Positions 55,440-63,727 of a stretch of 64,000 bases of DNA are shown here, piece by piece. The stretch lies in contig NZ_AUFZ01000001.1 in NCBI RefSeq assembly GCF_000426765.1, positions 1 through 64,000 of the forward strand, given 5' to 3'. Under the pieces are notes generated by a model. It saw nothing but the letters and a program-made list of their open reading frames with translations. It was not told the DNA's origin and did not search any database. Position numbers and translations under genes: made by a program. This stretch comes from Vibrio litoralis DSM 17657 (lineage in GTDB: Bacteria; Pseudomonadota; Gammaproteobacteria; Enterobacterales; Vibrionaceae). Positions within the stretch are counted from its first letter, which is position 1. Every line of letters begins with the position of its first letter.

Positions 55440-56279
55440 CTAGTTGTCTGAAACCAAATCACTAAATGTTTCACGCCAATCACGTAATTTTTCATGATAG
55501 TGTTCAAGTTGCTTCTCGGACATCGCTTGAATGACTTGGCTAACCATTTGGAAGGTAACTTGTCGGTTACGCTGCACTTTTTTGGTAAATTCTGCGCTAT
55601 AGAGTTGCTCTGGGTTGAGCATCGTATTCAAGAACTTTTGCTTAAATTCAGGGGAAGGATTACGTTGCAAGAATAAAACCTGTAATTCGGATTTATTGGT
55701 TTGCTGTTGCCAAAACCAGTCTTTCGCCATATTCGGACGTTCGAGGCTCCACTGAAGTACCCATTGCTTTTGCTGTTCCGATAAATCCCCCAGCCAAGTC
55801 TCTAACGCTTCGGTCATTCGCTCGGCTGATTTTTCACGCATTTCAGATTCTGATAGGTCCTTATAGTCTGAAAATTCATCACGATATTTTTCATCTAGCG
55901 AGACAAACAATTCATCGGCCTGCTCTTGATCGAGCGTCATAAATAGCTCATACATCTCCGGCACTACTTTTTGGGCGACATCCGCGGAAAAGTCTTTTAA
56001 ACGAAAGAACTCCGCCTCAACTTGCTGTGGGCCGATTTCTTTTGGCTGAAAAGTGAGCAGTCTATCAATATGTTCGATGTATTTAGGCAGTTCTTGCTCT
56101 CGATGCCACTGACGAACGTCAATCACTGATTGCTTTAACATGCTTTCTTGCGCATCATTAAGCGGTAAGTAGCGATCGACATATTGGGTAACTAGCCAAT
56201 CTAATCGATTGTAAAAAAACTGAGTTGAGCAGCCTGTTAGCACAAGAAAAGTCACTACAATAATCAAACGCTTAAACAT
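55440..56279 (-). CDS. DUF6279-type lipoprotein
   Basis: This 279-residue lipoprotein has the signal FKRLIIVVTFLVLTGC (lipobox LTGC, Cys at about 17). The mature protein is helical and charged (RLDWLVTQYVDRYLPLNDAQ, LSEQQKQWVLQWSLERPNMA), as in a family of uncharacterised gammaproteobacterial lipoproteins. The start at 56279 places the lipobox correctly; the longer frame was rejected. Function is unknown. Confidence 0.82.
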   Translation of the reverse strand: MFKRLIIVVTFLVLTGCSTQFFYNRLDWLVTQYVDRYLPLNDAQESMLKQSVIDVRQWHREQELPKYIEHIDRLLTFQPKEIGPQQVEAEFFRLKDFSADVAQKVVPEMYELFMTLDQEQADELFVSLDEKYRDEFSDYKDLSESEMREKSAERMTEALETWLGDLSEQQKQWVLQWSLERPNMAKDWFWQQQTNKSELQVLFLQRNPSPEFKQKFLNTMLNPEQLYSAEFTKKVQRNRQVTFQMVSQVIQAMSEKQLEHYHEKLRDWRETFSDLVSDN

Positions 56280-56385
56280 ATTTTGCCTATAAACAATGAA
56301 GGTCACTTGATTAGTGTATACCCTCAATTCAGTAAGGTGCAGTTTTACCTAGATATTTAAAGCAAATTTAACCAAAGGACATATC

Positions 56386-57318
56386 ATGAACGCGACCAAT
56401 GCATTTCCAATTGGCACTCCGGGCCAACCGTGGGGCGACATAGAAAAACGTCAATGGCTTGAACAAACCACCATCAAGCGTTCTTATTCAGAAGAAGTTG
56501 TGCCCAAGATACAGGCTCTAAGTAGTGATTTTGAAGTGGCTCAATACGGTCAATTGCAATACGACAATAATCCTGTCGGTGAATCTCGCTACCCTCTTTT
56601 TGTTTTGAAATCGAAAACTTGGAATGATGCCAAGCCAACGATTTTAATTACCGGTGGCGTACACGGTTATGAAACCAGTGGCGTGCATGGCGCGTTGTTG
56701 TTTGCTCAAACCGAAGCGGCGCGTTATCAAGATAAATTCAATATTGTGATTGCGCCATGTGTCAGCCCTTGGGGTTATGAAACGATTAACCGCTGGAACC
56801 CAGATGCGCTTGATCCAAACCGTAACTTTGTGGCCAATAGCCCGGCGCAAGAATCTGCTGCGGTTATGAAAATGGTCGCCGATCTTGGCGTATCAATTTT
56901 GGCTCATATCGATCTACATGAAACTACCGATACCGATGAATTAGAATTCCGCCCTGCACTGGCGGCGCGTGATGGTATTGAATACGTAAAAGGCTCAATT
57001 CCAGATGGTTTCTACACGGTCGGCGATACAGAAAAACAAGATGATGAATTGCAAAAAGCCATCATTGATTCAGTACGTAAAGTGACGCACATTGCGCCAG
57101 CAGATGAGAACAATCAGATCATCGGTTCAAATGTTACTCAAGATGGCGTGATTAACTACCCACTTGTCGCTTTAGGGTTATGTGCCGGTTTCACTGACTG
57201 CCAATATTGCACGACCACAGAAGTGTATCCAGATAGCCCGAAAGTCACTGATGATGAATGTAACCGTGCTCAAGTAGCGGCGATTACCGGCGCTTTAGAC
57301 TACATACTGGCGCGCTGA
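56386..57318 (+). CDS. M14-family metallocarboxypeptidase / AstE-like zinc hydrolase
   Basis: This 310-residue cytoplasmic protein has zinc motifs TGGVHGYETSG (His-x2-Glu) and AHIDLHET (His). The substrate-side DPNRNFV matches carboxypeptidase-type Asn-Arg. No signal peptide. RBS AAAGGA precedes the ATG. Peptide or acyl-amino-acid hydrolysis is likely; the substrate is unknown. It is followed 52 bp later by a DUF2301 gene on the same strand. Confidence 0.85.
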   Translation: MNATNAFPIGTPGQPWGDIEKRQWLEQTTIKRSYSEEVVPKIQALSSDFEVAQYGQLQYDNNPVGESRYPLFVLKSKTWNDAKPTILITGGVHGYETSGVHGALLFAQTEAARYQDKFNIVIAPCVSPWGYETINRWNPDALDPNRNFVANSPAQESAAVMKMVADLGVSILAHIDLHETTDTDELEFRPALAARDGIEYVKGSIPDGFYTVGDTEKQDDELQKAIIDSVRKVTHIAPADENNQIIGSNVTQDGVINYPLVALGLCAGFTDCQYCTTTEVYPDSPKVTDDECNRAQVAAITGALDYILAR

Positions 57319-57370
57319 TCGACATTCAAAGCCTATAATTAACTAAGTAATATTTAATAGGAAACCGGCT

Positions 57371-57886
57371 ATGGCTGACATTCATTTTGAAGAAAAACTC
57401 GACCGCATCGACTACGCTACCGTGGCGGTGTATCGCTCGTGCTTTTTATTGTCAGCCATTGCGATTGCTTTGTTAGGATTCGGGCTTGAACAATATGGCG
57501 TACCACTACTCATTGTTAGTGCATTAATTGCCAGTGCTTGTGTGCATCTTTATGACAAAACCATCCGCTGGTTTATCCAAAGTAGCGCCCTATTTGCGGT
57601 TTGTTTATTAATTGCGAATTTGTTTACGCCGATTGCGGTTGGAGCAAGCCTCGCCGTGTGGTGCGGCCTTTCTATCAAAGAGTACTACTGCTTCCGCATT
57701 AGATTGATTCGAATTACGCCACTGATATTAATTCTGTTTTGGGTTTGCTTCGCTCTGCCAATTTGGTTGCCGGTTTTTTATCTCGCCGCTGGCCTATCTG
57801 CTGTGTTGCTGTTTACCATTGGCATTGCCAAGTTTAGACAACCGTTTCACTATGATATTGGCGATAAAAGTAAGTTTCAGATCTAG
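57371..57886 (+). CDS. DUF2301 family integral membrane protein
   Basis: This 171-residue protein has about five membrane segments (LLSAIAIALLGFGLEQYGVP, LFAVCLLIANLFTPI, LILILFWVCFALPIWLPVFYLAAGLSAVLLFT). The loop GLSIKEYYCFRIRLIR is characteristic of the family. Function is unknown. Confidence 0.8.
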   Translation: MADIHFEEKLDRIDYATVAVYRSCFLLSAIAIALLGFGLEQYGVPLLIVSALIASACVHLYDKTIRWFIQSSALFAVCLLIANLFTPIAVGASLAVWCGLSIKEYYCFRIRLIRITPLILILFWVCFALPIWLPVFYLAAGLSAVLLFTIGIAKFRQPFHYDIGDKSKFQI

Positions 57887-57955
57887 CCTTTCCATGTTTA
57901 GTCCATCTAAATAATTGGGGCGGATGAATAGCTGTAATTTCAAATACAAAGGGTA

Positions 57956-57986
57956 TTGACCTTCCCCTAGTGGGAAGCTTTATACT
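57956..57986 (+). promoter_or_regulatory. CueR-type copper-responsive promoter
   Basis: -35 TTGACC (57956-57961), 19-nt spacer, -10 TATACT (57981-57986). The long spacer carries the palindrome CTTCCCCTAGTGGGAAG, as in known CueR/MerR-family promoters such as copA of E. coli. It drives the two following genes, the second of which is cueP. Confidence 0.82.
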
Positions 57987-58028
57987 CACCACTTATTCAT
58001 TGAAACTATAGCGAGTCGCCTGTTCACG

Positions 58029-58481
58029 ATGTTTTTCACTAGGTTTTGTTTAGCTCGGCTTCACTCTAAACTTCAACATTCGGTTATATTGTTGATGACT
58101 TTGATCGCCATTGTGCTTTCAAATGTGAGTGTTGCCACGCCAATTTCTGCGACTCCAATGACTCAAGCTGCTATACCTCAAACAACCGCTCAGAGCATGA
58201 CACACGACACAGCGGTTGAATCGGATTCTCAGCATCACGCTTCACCCTGTGCCAGCTTATCTAAAACTGGCCTAGTTGCTGATTTCCCATGTTCAGATTT
58301 TGCCAAACATAGCGATGATCACTGCGCCTCTTGCGCACCAATTTATGCCACTTTGCCTACGGCGTTGGATATGGAAAGTAACCCATCAGCAGCGTCAGAA
58401 TACAATGATCATACCGAATCCATCCCCTCTTTAACGCTACCTAATTTGTCACGACCTCCTATTCAATCTGTTTGGTTTTAA
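58029..58481 (+). CDS. uncharacterised secreted/membrane Cys-His-rich protein under copper-type promoter
   Basis: This 150-residue protein has one N-terminal hydrophobic segment (HSVILLMTLIAIVLSNVSVATP), probably a signal or anchor. The rest holds His/Cys groups (SQHHASPCAS, FPCSDFAKHSDDHCASCAPI) that look able to bind metal. It is the first gene after a CueR-type promoter and precedes cueP by 78 bp. The sequence resembles short DUF2946-like proteins, but I cannot assign it. No strong RBS is seen at the ATG. Confidence 0.65.
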   Translation: MFFTRFCLARLHSKLQHSVILLMTLIAIVLSNVSVATPISATPMTQAAIPQTTAQSMTHDTAVESDSQHHASPCASLSKTGLVADFPCSDFAKHSDDHCASCAPIYATLPTALDMESNPSAASEYNDHTESIPSLTLPNLSRPPIQSVWF

Positions 58482-58559
58482 TTCAATACATCAACACGAT
58501 TAAAAAACTTAACTTTTGAATAAAAACACGACCAATATTGGAAGTGTTAGGAGAATACA

Positions 58560-59096
58560 ATGAACCTACGTTTAACGGTAACAACACTACTCACTGGCGC
58601 ATTCGCCGCGGCTTTATCTTTTTCAACGTTAGCCAATGAAGCTGATAAATTTGAAGGATTAACCGCGCCACAAGCGTTAGAAAAAGCGCATGACTATCAC
58701 GGTAAAGGCACTGCATCGATCCAAGTCATGCCGGATGTGATCGTGGCGAAATTTGACGACAACAGCCAAATTCAGATCCCAACTAAAGATCAGCATTTAT
58801 TATCTATCGCCCCTTATGAAAACCAAACTCACCCATGCGGCTACCACGTACCCACTGGCTGCCAAGGTGAAATGGTCGAAAAAACCATGATGGTTAAAGT
58901 GGTCGATTTAGATAATAAGAAGGTGTTGAAATACGGCCAAGTCACCACACAAAAAGACGGCTTCATTGATTTATGGATGCCAAAAGATCGCAAGAACCTA
59001 GAAGTGACCTTTACTTATAATGGTAAAACCAGCACCGAAGTACTAAGCACTGCTGATAAAGCAAGAACCTGCATTACCACAATGCAGCTAATCTAA
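58560..59096 (+). CDS. cueP: periplasmic copper-binding protein CueP
   Basis: This 178-residue protein has a signal peptide (LLTGAFAAALSFSTLANEA). The CueP blocks are clear: ASIQVMPDVIVAKFDD, LLSIAPYENQTHPCGYHVPTGCQGEMVEKTM and the C-terminal RTC. These Cys residues are the known copper ligands of the family. CueP sequesters periplasmic copper and supplies SodC in Salmonella. RBS AGGAGA precedes the ATG. Confidence 0.92.
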   Translation: MNLRLTVTTLLTGAFAAALSFSTLANEADKFEGLTAPQALEKAHDYHGKGTASIQVMPDVIVAKFDDNSQIQIPTKDQHLLSIAPYENQTHPCGYHVPTGCQGEMVEKTMMVKVVDLDNKKVLKYGQVTTQKDGFIDLWMPKDRKNLEVTFTYNGKTSTEVLSTADKARTCITTMQLI

Positions 59097-59142
59097 GCTT
59101 GCCACTACTCTAAGCTTAGAGTTACTTAAAAGCTGAATACAT

Positions 59143-59172
59143 AAAACCCACAGATTTAGGTCTGTGGGTTTT
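59143..59172. terminator. bidirectional terminator after cueP
   Basis: AAAACCCACAGA-TTTAGG-TCTGTGGGTTTT. It overlaps the last codons and stop of the convergent carboxymuconolactone decarboxylase gene (stop at 59156-59158). Confidence 0.85.
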
Positions 59173-59548
59173 GCTCGTTTCTGCCGGCTAACACTTCTTT
59201 AAATGCAAACATGCCATTCAGTGCCGCTGGGAACCCTGCATAACCAGACATTTGAATGATTACTTCTTTTATTTCATCTTCACTGCATCCAACATTCAAT
59301 GCTGCATGTAGGTGAACTTTGAGTTGAGGGGCGCAATTTCCCAAGGCAGTGAGAGCGGCTACCGTTGCAATTTCTCGGGATTTTAAATCAAGACCTGGGC
59401 GAGCATAAATGTCACCAAAAGGATATTCAATGGTGTACTTAGCAAGATCTGGGCAAATATCTTGCAAGCTTTCGATAACGTTATGTCCGGCTTCGCCATC
59501 AATTTCAGACAGGAGTTGTAACCCAATTTCAAAGCGTGATTTTTGCAT
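59156..59548 (-). CDS. carboxymuconolactone decarboxylase/AhpD-like protein
   Basis: This 130-residue protein belongs to the CMD family: YARPGLDLKSREIATVAALTALGNCAPQLKVHLHAALNVGCSEDEIKEVIIQMSGYAGFPAALNGM. The E...C...H pattern of the family is present as a single Cys with a downstream His (CAPQLKVHLH), not the CxxC of AhpD, so peroxidase activity is doubtful. It lies 60 bp downstream of a MerR regulator on the same strand and is probably its target. Confidence 0.88.
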   Translation of the reverse strand: MQKSRFEIGLQLLSEIDGEAGHNVIESLQDICPDLAKYTIEYPFGDIYARPGLDLKSREIATVAALTALGNCAPQLKVHLHAALNVGCSEDEIKEVIIQMSGYAGFPAALNGMFAFKEVLAGRNEQNPQT

Positions 59549-59608
59549 GGTTTATGTACCTATTTAGTTAAGAATAAGCACACCATACAAGTTAGAGTTC
59601 ACTCTAAG

Positions 59609-59965
59609 TCAACTCACTTTTCCATTTTTATATAGGTCAATTTTTTCTTCTAAAGCCGCCATGTGTTTCTGTTGTTCATCAATATGTTTTTTTAAGTTTT
59701 GTTGATGCTGTTCTAATAAGTGTTGTCGTTCCAATAGCGACTCCGCCCCCAGCTCTCTTAACTTTGCATACTGTAAGATTTCATCTAAAGGCATCGCGGT
59801 ATCTTTTAATCGCTTCACAAAGCCAATCCAAATTAAATCTTTATTGGTATATTCACGATGACCACTACTATTTCGATGAATATTCTTAAGCAAACCGATT
59901 TTTTCATAATATCGAAGAGTATGAGAAGACAAGCCGACTAGGCTAGAAAACGCTTTCATATTCAT
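59609..59965 (-). CDS. MerR-family transcriptional regulator
   Basis: This 118-residue regulator has the MerR winged helix: AFSSLVGLSSHTLRYYEKIGLLKNIHRNSSGHREYTNKDLIWIGFVKRLKDTAMPLDEI. A dimerisation coiled coil follows (LLEQHQQNLKKHIDEQQKHMAALEEKIDLYKNG). No metal-binding Cys pair is present at the C terminus, so it is not CueR-like and more likely senses stress or organic compounds. ATG 59965 or 59959 may be used. Confidence 0.9.
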   Translation of the reverse strand: MNMKAFSSLVGLSSHTLRYYEKIGLLKNIHRNSSGHREYTNKDLIWIGFVKRLKDTAMPLDEILQYAKLRELGAESLLERQHLLEQHQQNLKKHIDEQQKHMAALEEKIDLYKNGKVS

Positions 59966-60128
59966 ATTGCTTCCTTGCTTCTAATTCACAACCATTGTTA
60001 ACTCAAAATACTATCACGATAAAAGAAAATAATAACAAGCAAAGCGATCCAAAACTCCATACACTACGTACTGGTTAAGTTGTTCTAAATCTATTTTATC
60101 CAAACCTGAAACTCACAAGGAAATATTT

Positions 60129-60530
60129 ATGCTTTATCCAATGGCGGCGATGGTGTTGCTGATTTTTATTGTTGGCTGTGTGACGCTGAAAGTTCGTATC
60201 AATAGTGTGAAAAGCAAACAAATTAGTCTGAAGTATTTTCAACTGATGCAAGGTGATAACCTACCTGACATGGTCGTTAAAACCAATCGTCATCTGGCCA
60301 ATCTTTTTGAGATCCCGGTGCTGTTTTATGTGGTATGTACCTTGTATGTCAGCCTACATATCGACAGCAGCTTTGGGTTAGTGGTTGCTTGGTTATTTGT
60401 ACTATTTCGTTATTTACACAGCTATATTCATCTCGGTTCTAATAATGTGAGACACCGCGCCTTAGCTTTTTGGGGCTCGTTTTTGTGTGTACTCGTCCTT
60501 TGGATCAACTTACTGATCGTCGCTAGTTAA
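60129..60530 (+). CDS. MAPEG-family membrane protein
   Basis: This 133-residue protein has four membrane segments. MAPEG landmarks: VVKTNRHLANLFEIPVLFYVVCTLYVSLH and LFVLFRYLHSYIHLGSNNVRHRALAFWGSF. RBS AAGGA precedes the ATG. Bacterial MAPEG proteins are glutathione-transferase-like or uncharacterised. It has its own terminator. Confidence 0.9.
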   Translation: MLYPMAAMVLLIFIVGCVTLKVRINSVKSKQISLKYFQLMQGDNLPDMVVKTNRHLANLFEIPVLFYVVCTLYVSLHIDSSFGLVVAWLFVLFRYLHSYIHLGSNNVRHRALAFWGSFLCVLVLWINLLIVAS

Positions 60531-60551
60531 TACTCGATCCAACAAAAATGA

Positions 60552-60585
60552 AAAAGCCTTGAGACACAATAATCTCAAGGCTTTT
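60552..60585 (+). terminator. terminator of the MAPEG gene
   Basis: AAAAGCCTTGAGA...TCTCAAGGCTTTT, a 13-bp stem with a T-run, immediately before the MITE. Confidence 0.88.
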
Positions 60586-60590
60586 AACTG

Positions 60591-60857
60591 TATACCCAAG
60601 TGACTTCAAGGTGCAGAATTCAGAGCTATCATCCAAGCCTTTAGGCAAGGAGGATTGGCGAAGGAATGTAGGCACCTTTCAAACCAATCTGACGCGGCAT
60701 AAAGGTTTGAATGAAGCTCCCGAAGGGCAAGTTAAAACAAGCTTTATGCTGCGTTAAATTGAACAGAGATATAATAACTATGCTCATATTCAATTTGCCT
60801 TGCCTAAATCTTGTTTTATTCTTGCTGAAACTCGCATCTTTAAGTTACTTGGATATA
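60591..60857. repeat. 267-bp MITE, family 1, copy 2
   Basis: It starts TATACCCAAGTGACTTCAAG and ends AAGTTACTTGGATATA. Same orientation and nearly the same length as the copy at 6593. It sits between two terminator hairpins. Confidence 0.85.
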
Positions 60858-60875
60858 TAACCTCTTCGGAGGTTA
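60858..60875 (-). terminator. hairpin after the nucleosidase gene, abutting the MITE
   Basis: TAACCTC-TTCG-GAGGTTA is a perfect 7-bp stem. On the minus strand the expected T-run is replaced by the MITE end (TATATATCC). Confidence 0.55.
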
Positions 60876-60887
60876 AATGTTTGTCTT

Positions 60888-61760
60888 CTATTTTTTCAGC
60901 GTCTCGATGTACTTCACCATGACATCTTTTACAAACGCTTGGCATTCTGTGGCGGTATTTGGATCGTAATGACCACCATTGGTAATGTTATTAGACAAAA
61001 TGCGAATCGATAAGAATGGTACTTTGTAAGCCTCTGCAATTTGTGCCACTGATGCACCTTCCATTTCTTCTACACTAGTGCCGAAGTTTTCATGGAACCA
61101 TTCAATACGGTCGAGTTCACTATTCCAAAAATTAGCAGAGCCGACAGTGCCTTCTACTACTTTGCCGTGCTGGTATTTCACTTTTTTAGCAATGGCGAGT
61201 AGTTCAGGACTACCTTCATAGTAACGGATTTTATTCGCATCATCTGAACCCGCACTACCTGAAGAGGCCATGATATCCATTGGGATCCATGTTAGTGAAT
61301 TCGAACCTTCACCCGCTTTTTTGCTTGGGGTTTTTAGGTTGCCGATGTTTACCACACGCTTACCTAACACTATATCGCCGACGGCTAATTTTGGATCGTG
61401 GCCGCCAGAAGTACCTTGGTTGATAATCGCCAATGGCTTGTAACGCTCAATCGCAATCGCGGTCGCCGCTGCTGTGTTCTCTAAGCCTTTACCGGTTTGG
61501 CTTACAATCACTGGGTAGCCATTTAATGTGCCTTTATAAAAAACAAATGAGCCTGTTTTTTCGATTGAAACGTCTTTTAAAAGTGCCGCAAAGTGTTGCG
61601 CTTCAATTGGCATTGGCCCTTGAATAATAATCGGCTGTACCGGCTTACTATTGCCAGCAACCGACACACTCGCCATCTCGGTTGCTTGTACTCCAACACT
61701 CATAAATGCTGCGCTCAACATAGTGGTAACTACCACCAACATACGAATAAACAATTGCAT
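60888..61760 (-). CDS. secreted 5'-methylthioadenosine/S-adenosylhomocysteine nucleosidase-like protein
   Basis: This 290-residue phosphorylase-superfamily protein has a signal peptide (MLVVVTTMLSAAFMSVGVQA). MTAN landmarks: PIIIQGPMPIEAQHF, FYKGTLNGYPVIVSQTGKGLENTAAATA, NQGTSGG, VEEMEGASVAQIA and LSIRILSNNIT. The usual catalytic Asp region (R-x-S-D) reads RILSNN here, so the key Asp appears replaced by Asn. Length exceeds cytoplasmic MTAN (about 230) because of the leader and an insert (SSGSAGSDDANK). A periplasmic nucleoside hydrolase role is inferred. Confidence 0.82.
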   Translation of the reverse strand: MQLFIRMLVVVTTMLSAAFMSVGVQATEMASVSVAGNSKPVQPIIIQGPMPIEAQHFAALLKDVSIEKTGSFVFYKGTLNGYPVIVSQTGKGLENTAAATAIAIERYKPLAIINQGTSGGHDPKLAVGDIVLGKRVVNIGNLKTPSKKAGEGSNSLTWIPMDIMASSGSAGSDDANKIRYYEGSPELLAIAKKVKYQHGKVVEGTVGSANFWNSELDRIEWFHENFGTSVEEMEGASVAQIAEAYKVPFLSIRILSNNITNGGHYDPNTATECQAFVKDVMVKYIETLKK

Positions 61761-62088
61761 AACTCACCTAGTTAAGAAAATGAAGCCGGCATTGTAATGC
61801 AAAAGCAAACGCTTGCATAATATTGCGATGCACAACTCAATTCTTCACGAGAGATGCTTATCTCTGCCGCCTTAAAATGAGTTGCAATAAACGCAGCTTT
61901 GACAAAAAATAGTTAGTACTCAAAACAATTAGTGAAACTATTTAATTTTATAAATGTCCTATTTTTTCCGTTACTCTAAAGACATAACAACAAATAACCT
62001 ATTGTTTAAATAACGGTACAAAACATTATCAGCTAATAAAACCTAACTATTACTGATAATGTCAATTCATCACAAACCAGGAGATAGT

Positions 62089-63108
62089 ATGAAACCTTGG
62101 TTAGCCACTTTAGCTGCCTCAGTCACTCTTATTAGCAATCCTTTATGGGCGGCAGATCAAAGAGATTACCACTACACTGATGGTCATTTGCATTATGTTA
62201 ACTTCTTCCAAGAAAGCGAAGGCATGACGAAATTGCTCGCCAAAATGGATAAAGGCAACATCGATCATGCGATGATTTCTGGTATTAGCTTAGTAAAGAA
62301 ATGGCATAAAGATGAACCCCAACGCCCACCTTACTACATGGCAGATGATGCTAAAGTCTATTGGTACAGCGCAACAGATGAAATAGTCGCAAGAGCCGTT
62401 GAATCGTTACCCAAAGAACAACAATCTCGCTTTCACCCTTTTTTGACTGGCTTCAATCCAACCGATATGAATGCAGTTGATCACATCGAATTAATGTTGA
62501 AGTGGCGACCAGACTTTTGGCAAGGTATTGGTGAAGTATTTACTCGCCATGATGATCTTACTGCTCTGACTTATGGAGAAACATCACGAGCCGACAGCCC
62601 TGCTTTAATGCGTGTCTACCGCCTTGCTGCTAAATACAATCTACCCGTCATGTTGCATTCCAACATCACCTCAACACGAGTCAAAAGCCCGATCTTTCTA
62701 CCTGAAATGGAAAGCGCGGTAAAAATGAACCCTAAAACCCGTTTTATATGGGCGCATGCAGGTACGAGCTTGTCGATCAATCGACGTATTCACATGAATT
62801 TTCTATATAAAGAAATCAGTCGTATGGTCAAAACCTACCCTAATCTTTATATTGATATGTCTTGGAGTTTACTTGATGATTATATGCTTGATGAAAAAGG
62901 CAAGCCTGACCCACATTGGGTTCGATTAGTAGAGTCTTACCCAGATAAATTCTTTATCGGCTCGGATGTAGTTGGGCAATTTGATTCACTACCAAAGTTG
63001 GCCAGCGATTTTGACGTTTTTCTTGATGCTTTACCGGCAGATATCGCCAATAAAGTTGCACGAGATAATTTCTTAGCGCTGCTACCCAAAAAACATCAGT
63101 CAGAATAA
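62089..63108 (+). CDS. secreted amidohydrolase-family protein
   Basis: This 339-residue protein has a signal peptide (MKPWLATLAASVTLISNPLWAA). The TIM-barrel Amidohydro_2-type motifs are DGHLHYVNF (metal His-x-His), FWQGIGEVFTRHDD, PVMLHSNIT, RFIWAHAGTS and FFIGSDVVGQ. The ATG at 62089 has AGGAG 5 nt upstream; the longer frame breaks the signal peptide. Substrate is unknown. The 328-bp gap upstream (61761-62088) shows no gene; it must contain both divergent promoters. Confidence 0.85.
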   Translation: MKPWLATLAASVTLISNPLWAADQRDYHYTDGHLHYVNFFQESEGMTKLLAKMDKGNIDHAMISGISLVKKWHKDEPQRPPYYMADDAKVYWYSATDEIVARAVESLPKEQQSRFHPFLTGFNPTDMNAVDHIELMLKWRPDFWQGIGEVFTRHDDLTALTYGETSRADSPALMRVYRLAAKYNLPVMLHSNITSTRVKSPIFLPEMESAVKMNPKTRFIWAHAGTSLSINRRIHMNFLYKEISRMVKTYPNLYIDMSWSLLDDYMLDEKGKPDPHWVRLVESYPDKFFIGSDVVGQFDSLPKLASDFDVFLDALPADIANKVARDNFLALLPKKHQSE

Positions 63109-63127
63109 AATCAATAACCCTAAACTC

Positions 63128-63176
63128 AAAAGCCATTAACGATTTATTATCTAATCGTTAGTGGCTTTAATTTTTT
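63128..63176 (+). terminator. terminator of the amidohydrolase gene
   Basis: AAAGCCATTAACGAT...AATCGTTAGTGGCTTT followed by AATTTTTT. Confidence 0.88.
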
Positions 63177-63207
63177 ATGCGTTAGTTTTTATACGTAATA
63201 CTCGTTA

Positions 63208-63723
63208 CTAGGCTACTTTACAGCCCTCAAGATTAAGCAGCATTCGCTTCATATCCAGCCCGTGAGCAAAGCCCGTTAAACTACCATCGGCGCCGACAAC
63301 TCGGTGACAAGGAATAATAATCGGAATGGGATTGCGCCCTATCGCCGCACCAACTGCACGTACCGCTTTGGGATTATTAATTTGTTGTGCGATATCCATA
63401 TAACGACATGTACTGCCGGTTTGGATTTGGTTTAACGCATGCCAAACGCTTTGCTGAAAATCGGTTCCTAAGGGCTTTAGTGGCGTGGTGAAATTAAACT
63501 CTACTCGCTGGCCTGCAAAGTATTCGATCACTTGCTCTTTCACATCAGCAAAGCGCGTTGGGTCTTCTACCCAATTAGGCTCGACTTTAAAGCCATCTTT
63601 TTTTCCGGCTCCGGTTTCTAAATGCAAAATATGCAAACCATCATCGCTGCCAACCAAGGTGACATCACAAGATTGAGTAGCAAAAGTTTGGTAGTACCAA
63701 GTGTTATCGGTTTTGGTTGTCAT
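63208..63723 (-). CDS. ogt: methylated-DNA-protein-cysteine methyltransferase
   Basis: This 171-residue suicide repair protein removes O6-alkyl groups from guanine. Active site IIPCHRVVGADGSLTGFAHGLDMKRMLLNLEG with the acceptor Cys. DNA-binding part: FQQSVWHALNQIQTGSTCRYMDIAQQINNPKAVRAVGAAIGRNP. It starts 4 nt after the alkA-like gene stop, giving an alkylation-repair pair. Confidence 0.94.
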   Translation of the reverse strand: MTTKTDNTWYYQTFATQSCDVTLVGSDDGLHILHLETGAGKKDGFKVEPNWVEDPTRFADVKEQVIEYFAGQRVEFNFTTPLKPLGTDFQQSVWHALNQIQTGSTCRYMDIAQQINNPKAVRAVGAAIGRNPIPIIIPCHRVVGADGSLTGFAHGLDMKRMLLNLEGCKVA

Positions 63724-63727
63724 TGGC

